The notes: generated by a model not told the origin, from the sequence alone. Shown: positions 35,993 to 46,181, counted from the stretch's first letter. The stretch is DNA of 64,000 nt from Bacteroidia bacterium (GCA_023228875.1 JALOAG010000008.1:46321-110320), one strand, 5' to 3'. Translations and numbers: made by a program.

Positions 35993-37095
35993 TGTTGCAT
36001 TGTTCGTTGTGTAATAAATTCTGCAACCCTGTCTGACGCTCCGTTCCCACCAACTCGGATTCTAAGGGCAGCATATCCATTCATAATTTCTGTTCTTCTG
36101 TCAGTCTCCAAGAGTGCTTTTAATTCTTTTTTAATATTCAACTCAGTTAATTCGTCCTGAATCAGTTCTTTGACGAGCGGGCTATTGAGAATGAGGTTTA
36201 CTAAGGAGATATATTTGATTTTCATCAATGGCTTTACAATCAAATATGAGATTTTGGAAAATTTGTAACAAACTACTTGTGGAACTTGCCAAAGTGCGGT
36301 CTCTAAGGTTGCAGTGCCGCTTGTTACCAATGCAGCCTTAGCGCAAGCGAGAATTTCGTATGTTTTGCCTCTTAAAATTTCAATCCCGTATTGTTGAGAC
36401 AATGAATGTAGCTCTTCTTGCGAGAAGGAGTCCGAACCAGCCATCACAAATCGATAGTCAGGAAAGTGTTTTGGAATGGTTGCCATAATCGGTAAGATGT
36501 TGGCAAGCTCCATTTTTCTACTGCCGGGTAGCAATGCAATTACCGGTTTCCCATCTTTAAGTTGTTGAATGGTGGCGGTATCTTGTTTGTATTCCGAAAT
36601 TAAGTCTACTAATGGATTGCCTACATAATCTGATGTGATCTGATGTTGCAGAAAAAACTCAGGTTCAAATGGTAGAATTGTGTAGAGATAATTCACAAAA
36701 GCCTTGATTTTTGTGATTCTCTTGCGATTCCATGCCCAGACTTTGGGAGCGATATAATAATGAACAGGTACCCCTAACTCTTTGGCTATGGGTGCAATGC
36801 GAAGATTAAACCCCGGATAGTCAATCAAAATAAGTGCATCGGGTTTGTTTTGGATAAAATCTTGCTTAAAAAGAGTAAGGTTTTGTTTGATGGTTCTCAG
36901 ATTTTTAATCACTTCCCAAATACCCATAAAAGCTCGTTCTTTGATATGAGAAATTTGGACACCGCCTTCTTTTTCCATTTTGTCGCCTCCCCAAATTCTA
37001 AACTCGGCATGTGGGTCAAGTTGATTGATTTTTTGCATCACCCTTGCGCCATACATGTCACCGCTTGGTTCACCTGCAACAAGATAGTATTTCAT
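35989..37095 (-). CDS. lpxB: Lipid-A-disaccharide synthase
   Basis: Joins UDP-2,3-diacylglucosamine with lipid X to make the lipid A disaccharide. 368 residues, a GT19 glycosyltransferase: N-terminal AGEPSGDMYGARVM, FRIWGGDKM, KPDALILIDYPGFNLRIA, VGNPLVDL, LLPGSRKMEL and TSGTATLETAL. It is downstream of surE and a small membrane protein gene on the same strand (3-nt gap), forming the operon surE - unknown - lpxB. Confidence 0.92.
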   Translation of the reverse strand: MKYYLVAGEPSGDMYGARVMQKINQLDPHAEFRIWGGDKMEKEGGVQISHIKERAFMGIWEVIKNLRTIKQNLTLFKQDFIQNKPDALILIDYPGFNLRIAPIAKELGVPVHYYIAPKVWAWNRKRITKIKAFVNYLYTILPFEPEFFLQHQITSDYVGNPLVDLISEYKQDTATIQQLKDGKPVIALLPGSRKMELANILPIMATIPKHFPDYRFVMAGSDSFSQEELHSLSQQYGIEILRGKTYEILACAKAALVTSGTATLETALWQVPQVVCYKFSKISYLIVKPLMKIKYISLVNLILNSPLVKELIQDELTELNIKKELKALLETDRRTEIMNGYAALRIRVGGNGASDRVAEFITQRTMQH

Positions 37096-37098
37096 GGT

Positions 37099-37395
37099 TT
37101 ATTTGAAAAAATGGATAAAGAATATGTATGCACCAATCAACAAGGTGCCAATGACAACGCCTCGTGCAAATTTTTGATTTTTGTATCGGTTTAGAGCAAT
37201 TAGAAAAATTGGAAGGTTGATGAGCATTGAGGCTTTGATAATTGGCAGTGCGGTTTTGTCATTGCCCAACCAAAGGTTTAGAACGTATTCAAAATTCATG
37301 TATTGCGGAAAACGAGCAAATAATACAAGTATGCAACAGATTAATGGTGCTGCAATTCCAATGATGATACCGATTCCGAGATGTTTATTTTTCAT
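37099..37395 (-). CDS. Small membrane protein between surE and lpxB
   Basis: 98 residues with three predicted transmembrane helices (~7-27, 52-66, 78-95). It overlaps the end of surE by 11 nt and leads directly into lpxB. No family recognised. Its position suggests a role linked to envelope lipid or nucleotide metabolism, but this is context only. Confidence 0.65.
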   Translation of the reverse strand: MKNKHLGIGIIIGIAAPLICCILVLFARFPQYMNFEYVLNLWLGNDKTALPIIKASMLINLPIFLIALNRYKNQKFARGVVIGTLLIGAYIFFIHFFK

Positions 37396-38152
37396 TGAGT
37401 TTCCAGTTGTTTACAAGTGAAATGCTTTTATAATCAGTCAGGTCGTATTGTGTAGGCACTATGGAAATATAATCCTGTGAGAGAGCATACACGTCTGTAT
37501 CTTGACCATCGTCCACATTTACAAAATTACCAATCATCCAATAGTATTTGCGTCCATAAGGGTCAATACGCTCTTCAAAACTCTCTTCCCACTTTGCATG
37601 AGCTTGACGGCAAATTTTTATTCCTTTGATGTGTTCAGTAGTAGGAATATTCACATTAAGCAAAGAGTTTGGGGGTAATTGTTTTTCTAAAAGACTCAGA
37701 ATGATTTTTTCAATATAAGGTTTGCCGGGCTCAAAATTGGCGTGATAGCTATAATCAGTGAGAGAAAATCCAATAGATGGGATGCCGTTGATTGCGCCTT
37801 CAACAGCAGCACTCATAGTGCCGGAGTATATTACATTGATAGAAGAATTGTTTCCGTGGTTAATACCTGAAAGCAATAAGTCAGGTTTAGCAATCAGCAA
37901 TTTGTCAATTGCTAATTTCACACAGTCAACCGGAGTGCCCGTTGTTTGAAAAGCTTCCACTCCTTCGAAGATATCCATTTGTTCAACTCTCAAAGGTTGG
38001 TTTACGGTAATGGCGTGTCCCATTCCACTCTGAGGACCATCAGGGGCTACAACGATTACTCTTCCAATCTTCTTTGCTATTTCAACCAATACTCTCAGTC
38101 CGGGTGCTGTAATTCCGTCATCATTGCTCACTAATATCAGAGGTTTTGTCAT
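37385..38152 (-). CDS. surE: 5'/3'-nucleotidase SurE
   Basis: Metal-dependent nucleoside monophosphatase, 255 residues. The N-terminal VSNDDGITAPGLRVL contains the metal-binding DD. SGINHGNNSSINVIYSGTMSAA and the later TDVYALSQDYISIVP agree with the family. First gene of surE - unknown - lpxB, with its own -7 element 5 nt upstream. Confidence 0.92.
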   Translation of the reverse strand: MTKPLILVSNDDGITAPGLRVLVEIAKKIGRVIVVAPDGPQSGMGHAITVNQPLRVEQMDIFEGVEAFQTTGTPVDCVKLAIDKLLIAKPDLLLSGINHGNNSSINVIYSGTMSAAVEGAINGIPSIGFSLTDYSYHANFEPGKPYIEKIILSLLEKQLPPNSLLNVNIPTTEHIKGIKICRQAHAKWEESFEERIDPYGRKYYWMIGNFVNVDDGQDTDVYALSQDYISIVPTQYDLTDYKSISLVNNWKLNEK

Positions 38153-38157
38153 TGCCG

Positions 38158-38165
38158 CAAAAGTA
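38158..38165 (-). promoter_or_regulatory. -7 promoter element of surE
   Basis: TACTTTTG on the minus strand, 5 nt upstream of ATG 38152; another very short leader. Confidence 0.5.
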
Positions 38166-38242
38166 AGAAAACTTTAATGCTTATTTGGATATTGAAAAGT
38201 GGTGTTTACAGAAACTCTCAGCATCGCAGCATGAATATTTAC

Positions 38243-38250
38243 TACCTTTG
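38243..38250 (+). promoter_or_regulatory. -7 promoter element of the epimerase gene
   Basis: TACCTTTG ends 4 nt before ATG 38255, so the transcript would be leaderless. The longer open frame from 38177 runs across this element and is rejected. Confidence 0.5.
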
Positions 38251-38254
38251 TAAC

Positions 38255-39178
38255 ATGTTGTCACAAAAGGAAACTGTTTTGATAACCGGTTCCGGTGGTA
38301 TGGTTGCTCAAGCACTTGTAGGGCAGTTGATTGAAGAATATGAAGTACGCTTCTTGTCCACACATCAACGCAATAATCAAACATTCCATTGGGATATTGA
38401 TAAACATTATATAGATGAAAGAGTGTTTGACAGTGTCAGACACATTATACATCTTGCAGGTGCCAATGTAATGGCAAAAAGGTGGACTAGTGAGTATAAA
38501 GCCGAGATTTTTGCCAGTCGTGTAAAGTCTGCGGATTTGTTGTTAGAGTACCTGAGTAAAAGAAAACAAAATATTCAAACATTTATCTCTGCTTCGGCAA
38601 TTGGGTTTTATGGTGATGAGACTTCTGAAAGGGTTTTTACGGAAGAGGATGTAAAAGGAGAAGGGTTTTTGAGTGATGTAGTTTTACGATGGGAACAAGC
38701 CGCAGATAATTTTGAAAAAGAGGCAATTGCATCCAGGGTTGTGAAACTAAGGACGGGGGTAGTGTTGTCTGATAAAGGCGGAGCACTTAAGAAAATGGCT
38801 GCTCCTATACGATTTGGTTTAGGAGCTGCGGCAGGTAGTGGTAAGCAATATATGCCTTGGATTCATATTGCAGACCTGTGTGCAATGTATAAATTTGCAT
38901 TGGATAGTGAAAAAGTGAGTGGAGTGTATAATGCGGTAGCTCCGCAAAAGATAAACAACAAGGAGTTTTTAGGAGCTATTGCGCAAACATTGCATAAGCC
39001 ATTTTGGATGCCCAATGTACCAAGTTTTTTATTTAAAATAGCTTTAGGAGAAAGTGCTGCAGTCGTGTTGAATGGTAGTCATGTGTCCTGTGAAAAAATT
39101 CAACATTCAGGTTTTGATTTTCAATATCAAACACTTTCAAACGCATTAATAAATTTATTTCAAAGATCTCCAAACTGA
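38255..39178 (+). CDS. TIGR01777-family NAD-dependent epimerase (SDR39U1-like)
   Basis: 307-residue extended short-chain dehydrogenase. Rossmann start VLITGSGGMVAQALV, HLAGANVMAKRW, SASAIGFYGDETSE (with the Tyr of the YxxxK-like region altered), LRTGVVLSDKGGALKKM and MPWIHIADLC, all typical of the TIGR01777 family, followed by the C-terminal DUF1731 segment. The substrate is unknown. ATG 38255 fits the usual ~300-residue length. Confidence 0.85.
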   Translation: MLSQKETVLITGSGGMVAQALVGQLIEEYEVRFLSTHQRNNQTFHWDIDKHYIDERVFDSVRHIIHLAGANVMAKRWTSEYKAEIFASRVKSADLLLEYLSKRKQNIQTFISASAIGFYGDETSERVFTEEDVKGEGFLSDVVLRWEQAADNFEKEAIASRVVKLRTGVVLSDKGGALKKMAAPIRFGLGAAAGSGKQYMPWIHIADLCAMYKFALDSEKVSGVYNAVAPQKINNKEFLGAIAQTLHKPFWMPNVPSFLFKIALGESAAVVLNGSHVSCEKIQHSGFDFQYQTLSNALINLFQRSPN

Positions 39179-39409
39179 AGCAAGATTGTTAAATAGCATA
39201 TCATTACAGACATTCCTTACTGAATTTCCAAGGTCAATAACTGCAATTGTAAGACTTTTCTATTTGTAATATTGTTTCGGGTAATTTCAGGACATAGGAT
39301 GATATTTATACTGTTCGGTAAATGCTGGACGTGATTCGCATAGATTTCTTAGAGGCAATGGTGGAAGCGGTCGTTTTAGTGTGGTATGTTCGTTTTTGCC
39401 GCTTGAGTG

Positions 39410-40068
39410 AGGTTCTACATGGTTACTTGTGCGTTTTATTACGAAGATTATAAATTGCTGCTCCCGGTTTTAATACTTTTGTTGTTTCTCAGAGGTGTGA
39501 GGAAAGCCATGTTATTCAGTATTTTTATACGAGTTCTCGAGTTTATAATTTCGATAAGATACAATTTGACCAAACGTATAGCCATATGAACAGGATTCTA
39601 ATTTTTGATAATGCCAGTAAGTCTTTTAACAAAGCATATACGCATATAGGATGGAGGTTTGACATATCTATGGCTCCGCCTCGTACTGTTTTTTGGCATC
39701 CGTTAAAAAATAATTATACATTCTTAGAAGGGATTAGAATAGAACCCAAATGGAATAGTGACATTGGGATTGCTGTTATGGATACCCTTGTACCTAAATA
39801 CCCGATAGCAGTTGAAGAAGTACAACCGGAAGATTTGTTGATAACAGTATTTCCTAACCCTTCAGAGAACAATTTCTTTGTTGTAAAAAACCACAAACAG
39901 AAAAGTGAATGTGTGATATATTCAATTGAAATGAGAGAGTGTGAAAGGTTCGTTGTTGAGCCAGGTGAGACTTATGAATTGAAATCTCTTATGGCTTCGG
40001 GTTTATATTTAATCCAAGCTTTTAACAATGCAGGAGTCAAACAAACTATCAAAATAATAAAGCCATAA
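39410..40068 (+). pseudogene. Decayed T9SS cargo protein, C-terminal part
   Basis: The last ~160 codons (from ATG 39586) read cleanly and end with a type IX sorting domain: VFPNPSENNFFVVKN, then SGLYLIQAFNNAG and IKIIKP. The same frame is open back to 39454 (IAAPGFNTFVVSQRCEE), is stopped by TAA just before it, and continues in another frame (VTCAFYYEDYK) after a one-base shift. No signal peptide or start is found upstream to 39179. Two or more breaks suggest a real pseudogene, though sequencing error cannot be excluded. Confidence 0.55.
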
Positions 40069-40249
40069 GTATCTTTCATAGACTTGAAAAGGTATTATTT
40101 ATTTCAAATTTTACACACTTTGGTGTACATCTGCCAACAGGTAATATGTCTTCTAAATGTTGTTGAGTTAAAAAAAGTGCGTTTTTCCTTTGTTTATAAT
40201 TTGTAAAGAAGTACGAAGAAAGATAGGGATGTCAGCGATGATTAAGGCT

Positions 40250-40257
40250 TAGTTTTG
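40250..40257 (+). promoter_or_regulatory. -7 promoter element of purH
   Basis: TAGTTTTG matches TAnnTTTG, 33 nt before ATG 40291. Confidence 0.45.
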
Positions 40258-40290
40258 CACCACGAATAAAGACATATAAAATTGGAATTC

Positions 40291-41775
40291 ATGAATATTC
40301 AAAATGCACTTATATCAGTGTTTTACAAAGATGGTTTAGAGGTGTTGGTAAATATACTTCGCGAAAAGAATATCGGCATCTATTCAACAGGAGGTACTGC
40401 AAAATTTATTGAAGAAAGCGGAGGAAGTGTTCACCATGTGGAAGACCTTACAGGCTTTCCTTCAATTTTTGGTGGTCGTGTAAAAACACTGCATCCTGCA
40501 GTCTTTGGAGGCATTTTGTATAGAAGAGAAAATGTAGAGGATGTTGCGCAAGCAAAAGAATTCAATATACCCGCCTTAGATTTGATTGTAGTTGATTTAT
40601 ATCCTTTTGAAGAGACCTTGAAATCCGGAGGCAGTCCGCAAGAAATTATCGAGAAAATTGATATTGGAGGCGTGTCACTGATTCGCGCAGCAGCAAAAAA
40701 CTTTGCCTCAACCTTAGTCGTTTGTGACAAAGCAGATTATGCAAAAGCGGCTGAATTAATCGCGCAAAACAAGGTGGACATTGCTACTCGTAAAGCATTT
40801 GCAGCAAAAGCGTTTAAAGTTACTCAGGCTTATGATGAATTAATCGGTGCATATTTGGCAGGTGAGCAAGAGTATAGCTTAAGGTATGGAGAAAACCCAC
40901 ATCAGAAAGCTAGTTTTAGAGGCAACATGGATGAAAACTTTACGCAGATACAAGGTAAGGAAATTTCATACAATAACCTTTTGGATATTGAAGCTGCCAT
41001 GGCATTAGTTGGGGATTTTGATGCAAATAATGGTGCAACATTCGCAATTATTAAACATAATAATGCTTGTGGAATTGCCACGCGCTCTAAGGTAGAGGAT
41101 GCATATAGCGCAGCACTCGCAGCCGATCCGGTTTCTGCGTTTGGCGGTATTATGATTTGCAATCATCCCATTGACTTGCCTACTGCTCATCAAATTGATA
41201 AGATATTTTTTGAAATATTATTAGCTCCCGAATTCGGTGCAGGAGTAACAGAGTTGTTTGCAAAAAAGGCGAATCGTATTTTACTAAAGATTCATTCTTT
41301 TTCAATGTCAGCTATTCAAAAAAGGACGCTGTTAAATGGTCAATTAATTCAGGAACGTGATACGTTGATGGAAAAATCATCATCCTTCCGTCCGGTTACA
41401 TTACTTACAGCTTCTCAATCGCAACTATCTGATTTAGAGTTTGCCCTGAAAGTTGTAAAACATACCAAGTCAAATGCGATTGTTTTGGTCAAAGACGGTC
41501 AGTTGCTGGCTTCGGGAACAGGACAAACTTCACGAGTGGATGCTTTAAATCAAGCCATTGCAAAAGCCGGACATTTTGGTTTTGACTTAAATGGGAGTGT
41601 AATGGCTTCGGATGCTTTTTTCCCTTTCCCTGACTGTGTTGAGATTGGTGCTGCAGCAGGAGTCAAAGCGATTGTACAACCCGGAGGCTCTGTTAAAGAT
41701 CACCTATCAATAGATGCGGCTAATAAATTGGGTGTTGCTATGGTGTTTACAGGAAACAGACATTTTAAGCATTGA
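40291..41775 (+). CDS. purH: Bifunctional AICAR transformylase / IMP cyclohydrolase
   Basis: Last two steps of IMP synthesis. The N-terminal MGS-like IMP cyclohydrolase domain (~1-190) has IYSTGGTAKFIEESG, FGGRVKTLHPAVFGGIL and IVDLYPFEETL-type motifs. The C-terminal AICARFT domain has LRYGENPHQKASFRG, IIKHNNACGIA, SDAFFPFPD and IVQPGGSVKD. It is 494 residues from ATG 40291; an in-frame TTG nine nucleotides earlier is less likely. Confidence 0.92.
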   Translation: MNIQNALISVFYKDGLEVLVNILREKNIGIYSTGGTAKFIEESGGSVHHVEDLTGFPSIFGGRVKTLHPAVFGGILYRRENVEDVAQAKEFNIPALDLIVVDLYPFEETLKSGGSPQEIIEKIDIGGVSLIRAAAKNFASTLVVCDKADYAKAAELIAQNKVDIATRKAFAAKAFKVTQAYDELIGAYLAGEQEYSLRYGENPHQKASFRGNMDENFTQIQGKEISYNNLLDIEAAMALVGDFDANNGATFAIIKHNNACGIATRSKVEDAYSAALAADPVSAFGGIMICNHPIDLPTAHQIDKIFFEILLAPEFGAGVTELFAKKANRILLKIHSFSMSAIQKRTLLNGQLIQERDTLMEKSSSFRPVTLLTASQSQLSDLEFALKVVKHTKSNAIVLVKDGQLLASGTGQTSRVDALNQAIAKAGHFGFDLNGSVMASDAFFPFPDCVEIGAAAGVKAIVQPGGSVKDHLSIDAANKLGVAMVFTGNRHFKH

Positions 41776-41950
41776 GATTGTCTTGTCTTAAAATAGGTTT
41801 ACATCAAAACCTTTAAACATGGACAAGTAAAGTCATTTCAGGGCGATACATTTCTTGTATAAATTTTTCTAAAATTTATTTTGAACTACAAAGCAACTAT
41901 CGCAAATTATTTTCCCTTATTTTGCACCTCTTTTCAGACGGATAAAAACA

Positions 41951-42970
41951 ATGGGACTTTTCAGCTTTTTTACACAAGAACTTGCCATAGACTTAGGTAC
42001 AGCCAATACATTAATCATTTACAAAGATCAGGTTGTGGTGGATGAGCCTTCTATTATTGCAATAGAACGCTCTACAAACGAAGTGCTTGCAGTTGGACAT
42101 GAGGCAATGCAGATGCAGGGTAAGGAAAATGAAAATATCAAGACAATTAAACCTTTGAAAGATGGCGTTATCGCAGACTTTTTGGCTGCTGAACACATGA
42201 TTAGAGGGATGATTAAGAAAATAAATGTGGGAAGGACTTTCTCACCGCAATTGCGTATGGTTATTTGTGTGCCGTCAGGCATCACAGAGGTTGAAAGACG
42301 TGCTGTAAAAGATTCAGCAGAACGTTCAGGAGGTAAGGAGGTGTTTATGATACATGAGCCAATGGCTGCAGCTGTTGGTATTGGAATTGACGTTACAGAG
42401 CCAATGGGTAACATGATTATTGACATAGGGGGAGGAACGTCAGAGATTGCGGTTATTGCCTTAGGAGGTATTGTGTGTGATGAATCTATTACCGTTGGAG
42501 GAAATGAATTTAACTCTGATATTGTTGATTATATGCGTAGAGAGCATAGCCTTCAAATCGGGGAACGTACTGCGGAAAGAATAAAAATTAATGTAGGATC
42601 TGCATTGGCAGAATTGGAAAACCCTCCTGCAGATTTCCCTGTACAAGGAAGAGATTTAGTGTCAGGTATTCCCAAGCAGGTTATGGTTTCTTATTCAGAG
42701 GTTGCATTAGCGCTGGATAAATCTATTACAAAGATGGAAGAAGCCGTGTTGAGAGCATTAGAGCGCACTCCACCTGAACTTGCCGCTGATATTTATCAAA
42801 CAGGTCTTTATCTTACCGGTGGTGGAGCTTTGCTGAGAGGGTTAGACAAAAGAATTTCAAATATTACCAAATTGCCGGTAACTATTGCCGAAGACCCGCT
42901 TAGAGCCGTGGTTAGAGGGACAGGAATTGCACTTAGAAATATTGGTAGATTTAAGTTTTTAATGCAATAG
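41951..42970 (+). CDS. mreB: Rod shape-determining protein MreB
   Basis: Actin-like ATPase that directs lateral wall synthesis. 339 residues with the actin-fold motifs AIDLGTANTLI (phosphate 1), MIIDIGGGTSEIAVIALGG (phosphate 2) and LTGGGALLRGLDKRI (adenosine). First gene of mreB-mreC-mreD-mrdA, all on the plus strand with gaps of 16 nt or less. Confidence 0.95.
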   Translation: MGLFSFFTQELAIDLGTANTLIIYKDQVVVDEPSIIAIERSTNEVLAVGHEAMQMQGKENENIKTIKPLKDGVIADFLAAEHMIRGMIKKINVGRTFSPQLRMVICVPSGITEVERRAVKDSAERSGGKEVFMIHEPMAAAVGIGIDVTEPMGNMIIDIGGGTSEIAVIALGGIVCDESITVGGNEFNSDIVDYMRREHSLQIGERTAERIKINVGSALAELENPPADFPVQGRDLVSGIPKQVMVSYSEVALALDKSITKMEEAVLRALERTPPELAADIYQTGLYLTGGGALLRGLDKRISNITKLPVTIAEDPLRAVVRGTGIALRNIGRFKFLMQ

Positions 42971-42986
42971 ATAAGGAGAGTATGCT

Positions 42987-43820
42987 ATGGGTTCTGTTAT
43001 ACAGTTCATCAAGACCTATCTCCACCTGATTCTTTTTATAATCTTTCAGGTTTTTTCGCTTACGCTGGTTGTAAGATTTCATGCGTATCATAAAATTTTC
43101 TTTTTTAATACTTCCAATGATGTCATTGGCGTTGTGAAAACTTTCTTTAATAATGTGAACGAGTATCGCAATTTGAGAGATGTAAACCGTTCATTGGTTA
43201 ATGAGAATATTTATCTCAGAGGATTCTTAAAAGAGAATTTTTATATTCAAACCAAGGATACATTTTATGTGAATGATACACTCTATAAACAATATTATGT
43301 TTATGAACCTGCAAACGTGATAGGAAATAGTGTTGACAAGGAAAACAATTTTTTGACTCTGAATAAAGGCAAACTCTCCGGCATTGAAAAGGGGATGGGA
43401 GTTTTTGGACCTGATGGTATTGTTGGGGTAGTTGAGGATGTGTCTGAGAATTTTTGTTTGGTAATGAGCGTGCTTAACTCTAAGGCTATTGTGTCGCCCA
43501 AGATTAAAGAATTAAATTTATCTCAAGGCAGATTGGTTTGGGGTAATCGCAGCCCTTATTATGCTTATTTGTCGGGCGTAAATCGATATGAGAAAGTGAA
43601 GGCAGGCCAACTTGTTGTTACAAGCCCATATTCTAAAAACTTTCCTGAAAATATTCCTATCGGAGTGGTAGAAGAAGTTAAAGAAATTGATGGTAGTTTT
43701 TTAACGGCAAAAGTGAGATTGAGCACGTCATTTAGCCAATTGCGTGAGGTATATATCGTAAAGGATTTATTTAAGGAAGAATTAGAGAAGTTTAACACTA
43801 TCGTTGAGGAACAGAACTAA
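42987..43820 (+). CDS. mreC: Rod shape-determining protein MreC
   Basis: Periplasmic scaffold linking MreB to the wall synthases. 277 residues: an N-terminal transmembrane helix (~10-30), a short coiled region, then the MreC beta domain (NKGKLSGIEKGMGVFGPDGIVGVVEDVSE and GQLVVTSPYSKNFPENIPIGVVEEV). It lies 16 nt after mreB and its stop is immediately followed by the mreD ATG. Confidence 0.9.
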   Translation: MGSVIQFIKTYLHLILFIIFQVFSLTLVVRFHAYHKIFFFNTSNDVIGVVKTFFNNVNEYRNLRDVNRSLVNENIYLRGFLKENFYIQTKDTFYVNDTLYKQYYVYEPANVIGNSVDKENNFLTLNKGKLSGIEKGMGVFGPDGIVGVVEDVSENFCLVMSVLNSKAIVSPKIKELNLSQGRLVWGNRSPYYAYLSGVNRYEKVKAGQLVVTSPYSKNFPENIPIGVVEEVKEIDGSFLTAKVRLSTSFSQLREVYIVKDLFKEELEKFNTIVEEQN

Positions 43821-44342
43821 ATGAAAGACTGGCAATTATTTTTTCTGATTTTGATTTATTGCTTTTTAGTCCAAGTATTGATTTTGGAAAATATCAATGT
43901 GGGATTTTGGTTTCACCCTTTTGTGTATTTGTTTTTCCTCTTGTATTTGCCACCTGATTTGCCTAAATGGTTGTCTGTTCTTGTTTTCTTTTTTGTCGGA
44001 TTCGTTTTTGATATTTTTCTAAATTCATTTGGTATTCATGCCTCTGCATGTCTTATTTTGGGTTTGCTCAAACCTTTTATTGCTGCCGACAACCTGAGTG
44101 TTGCGCCTACGCGCGATGAGGAAAAAGGCAGTTGGTTAAATAAAGGCAAACGCAGTTTCAAGATTGTATTCTTACTTTCATTTATTTTAGTACATCATTT
44201 CTGGGTATTTTTGTTAGAGTCTATGGGGCATGATTTTTTTACGGTACTTGTGCCTACTTGGTTAGCCAGCTCCGCTATCACTTACTTGTTTTTGATTTTG
44301 TCGGAAGAGTTATTTTATAAAACGTTCAAGTTTGAGAAATGA
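43821..44342 (+). CDS. mreD: Rod shape-determining protein MreD
   Basis: 173-residue protein with about five transmembrane helices; conserved in position rather than sequence. FVGFVFDIFLNSFGIHASACLILG carries the typical D...G.H pattern of MreD. Its start abuts the mreC stop and its end overlaps mrdA by 4 nt (ATGA). Confidence 0.85.
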   Translation: MKDWQLFFLILIYCFLVQVLILENINVGFWFHPFVYLFFLLYLPPDLPKWLSVLVFFFVGFVFDIFLNSFGIHASACLILGLLKPFIAADNLSVAPTRDEEKGSWLNKGKRSFKIVFLLSFILVHHFWVFLLESMGHDFFTVLVPTWLASSAITYLFLILSEELFYKTFKFEK

Positions 44343-46180
44343 AAAAACAAAGTGGTTATTATGCTCAGATTTTCTATGTACTTTTAGTCATAGTAGGAGT
44401 AGTCTTTCTTGCCAAAATTGCTTTTCTTCAACTCGGAGGAGATGACTATCTAAAACAAGCGCTTCGCAACAGCTCAACCGAAATTACTTTGCACCCCGTC
44501 CGAGGTACAATCTATGACCGCAACGGGAAGTTAATTGTGTATAATGACTATGTATATGACCTGGTTGTGGTTCCAATCAAAACAGAAGCGTTTGATACCT
44601 TAGAGTTATGCAGAATCTTGGAAATGGATACCGCGGAATTCAAAAAAAGGATGCTAAAAGCGCGGGACTATTCGCGAAGAAAACCTACCGTTATTGCAAA
44701 AAATCTAAGCACTCCGTCTTATTCCGTATTGCAAGAAAACCTTTTTAGATTTCCCGGATTTCTTATAGAAAATAAAACCGATAGAAAATACAAAGTCAAA
44801 GGCATGGCACATGTATTGGGTTATACGAGTGAAGTTAACCGTACAGATATTGAGAATGATCCTTATTACAAGCCGGGAGATTTTATTGGTGTTACAGGAA
44901 TAGAAAAGAGTTATGAAAAGGAATTGAGGGGAAATAACGGTGTACGTGTAATGATTGTGGATAAGCACAATATTGAGAAAGGAAATTTTGCCGATGGAGT
45001 TTATGATGTCAAACCTATTCCGGGAGAAGATATTTTTACTTCCATAGATTTAGACTTACAGGAATTAGCAGAAGAGTTTTTGGCGAACAAAACCGGAAGC
45101 ATTGTAGCCATTAATCCCAAAACCGGTGAAATTCTTTGTCTTGCCAATAGTCCGGCTTATGACCCCAATGAATTAACAGGTCCTGAACGGAATAAAAATT
45201 TTCATAAATTGTTGATAGACCCTAAGAAACCACTTTTTAACAGGGCTTTAAAAGCGCCTTATCCTCCCGGCTCTACCTTTAAACCAATTCAAGCATTGAT
45301 TGGGTTAGCAGAAGGTGTGATAACTCCACAAACATCATTTTCGTGTTACCGCGGATACTTGTTAGGAAACCGCAAGGTGGGTTGTCATGCTCATGCCAGC
45401 CCTGTGAATTTGAAATATTCTATCCAAACTTCTTGTAACGCCTACTACTGTCATGTGTTTAGAGATATTGTGGACAATCCCAAATACAAAAACGTGTCGG
45501 AGGGGCTTGAGACTTGGCTTGATTATTTGCACACATTTGCAATCGGTTCATATACTGGAATTGATATTCCCGGAGAATCAAAAGGGATTTTGCCCAGTGT
45601 TAAACTGTATTCGAAAGTGTTCGGGAAAAATTGGCGTTCTTCCAATGTCATTTCTGTTGCAATAGGACAGGGGGAGGTAGGAGTTACCCCTTTGCAAATG
45701 GCGAATTATACAGCTATCATCGCCAATGGGGGCTATTATGTCAGACCGCATGTTGTGAAATATATTGGCAGAGATAAAAAACACGTTCCGTCAAACTTGA
45801 AACGCCACTATGTATCTGTTGATACTTCCTATTTTCCTCTCATTATTGAAGCAATGAGTTTGGTTTATCAACCCGGAGGGACTGCATTTTGGGCTTCAAT
45901 TCCGGGCATTAATCTTTGCGGCAAAACCGGAACAGCACAGAACCCACATGGGAAAGATCATTCAATTTTTGTAGGCTTTGGTCCTAAGGAAGATCCGCAA
46001 ATTGCAGTTGCCGTTTTGATTGAAAACGGAGGGTTTGGAGCGACATGGGCTGCGCCTATGGCTTCTCTTCTTATGGAACGATATCTCAAACAAAATAAAG
46101 AAACCGCAAAGCCCGATATGTATAAAAGGATGCTGAACCCTGTAAATCCGATAGTTCCACCTCCAAATAAGGTGGAGTAA
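44339..46180 (+). CDS. mrdA: Penicillin-binding protein 2 (peptidoglycan DD-transpeptidase)
   Basis: Elongasome class B PBP, 613 residues. N-terminal transmembrane anchor (~8-28), dimerisation domain (VRGTIYDRNGKLIVYND), transpeptidase domain with the serine motif PGSTFKP (Ser near 311), SCN motif (SIQTSCNAYYC) and KTGTAQNPHG (near 527). Last gene of the mre operon; rodA, which often follows, is absent here, and aroC converges instead. Confidence 0.93.
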   Translation: MKKQSGYYAQIFYVLLVIVGVVFLAKIAFLQLGGDDYLKQALRNSSTEITLHPVRGTIYDRNGKLIVYNDYVYDLVVVPIKTEAFDTLELCRILEMDTAEFKKRMLKARDYSRRKPTVIAKNLSTPSYSVLQENLFRFPGFLIENKTDRKYKVKGMAHVLGYTSEVNRTDIENDPYYKPGDFIGVTGIEKSYEKELRGNNGVRVMIVDKHNIEKGNFADGVYDVKPIPGEDIFTSIDLDLQELAEEFLANKTGSIVAINPKTGEILCLANSPAYDPNELTGPERNKNFHKLLIDPKKPLFNRALKAPYPPGSTFKPIQALIGLAEGVITPQTSFSCYRGYLLGNRKVGCHAHASPVNLKYSIQTSCNAYYCHVFRDIVDNPKYKNVSEGLETWLDYLHTFAIGSYTGIDIPGESKGILPSVKLYSKVFGKNWRSSNVISVAIGQGEVGVTPLQMANYTAIIANGGYYVRPHVVKYIGRDKKHVPSNLKRHYVSVDTSYFPLIIEAMSLVYQPGGTAFWASIPGINLCGKTGTAQNPHGKDHSIFVGFGPKEDPQIAVAVLIENGGFGATWAAPMASLLMERYLKQNKETAKPDMYKRMLNPVNPIVPPPNKVE

Positions 46181-46181
46181 T

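Noticed and set aside
38177..38254. 26-codon N-terminal extension of the TIGR01777 epimerase
   Set aside because: It spans the -7 promoter element; the Rossmann fold starts right after ATG 38255.
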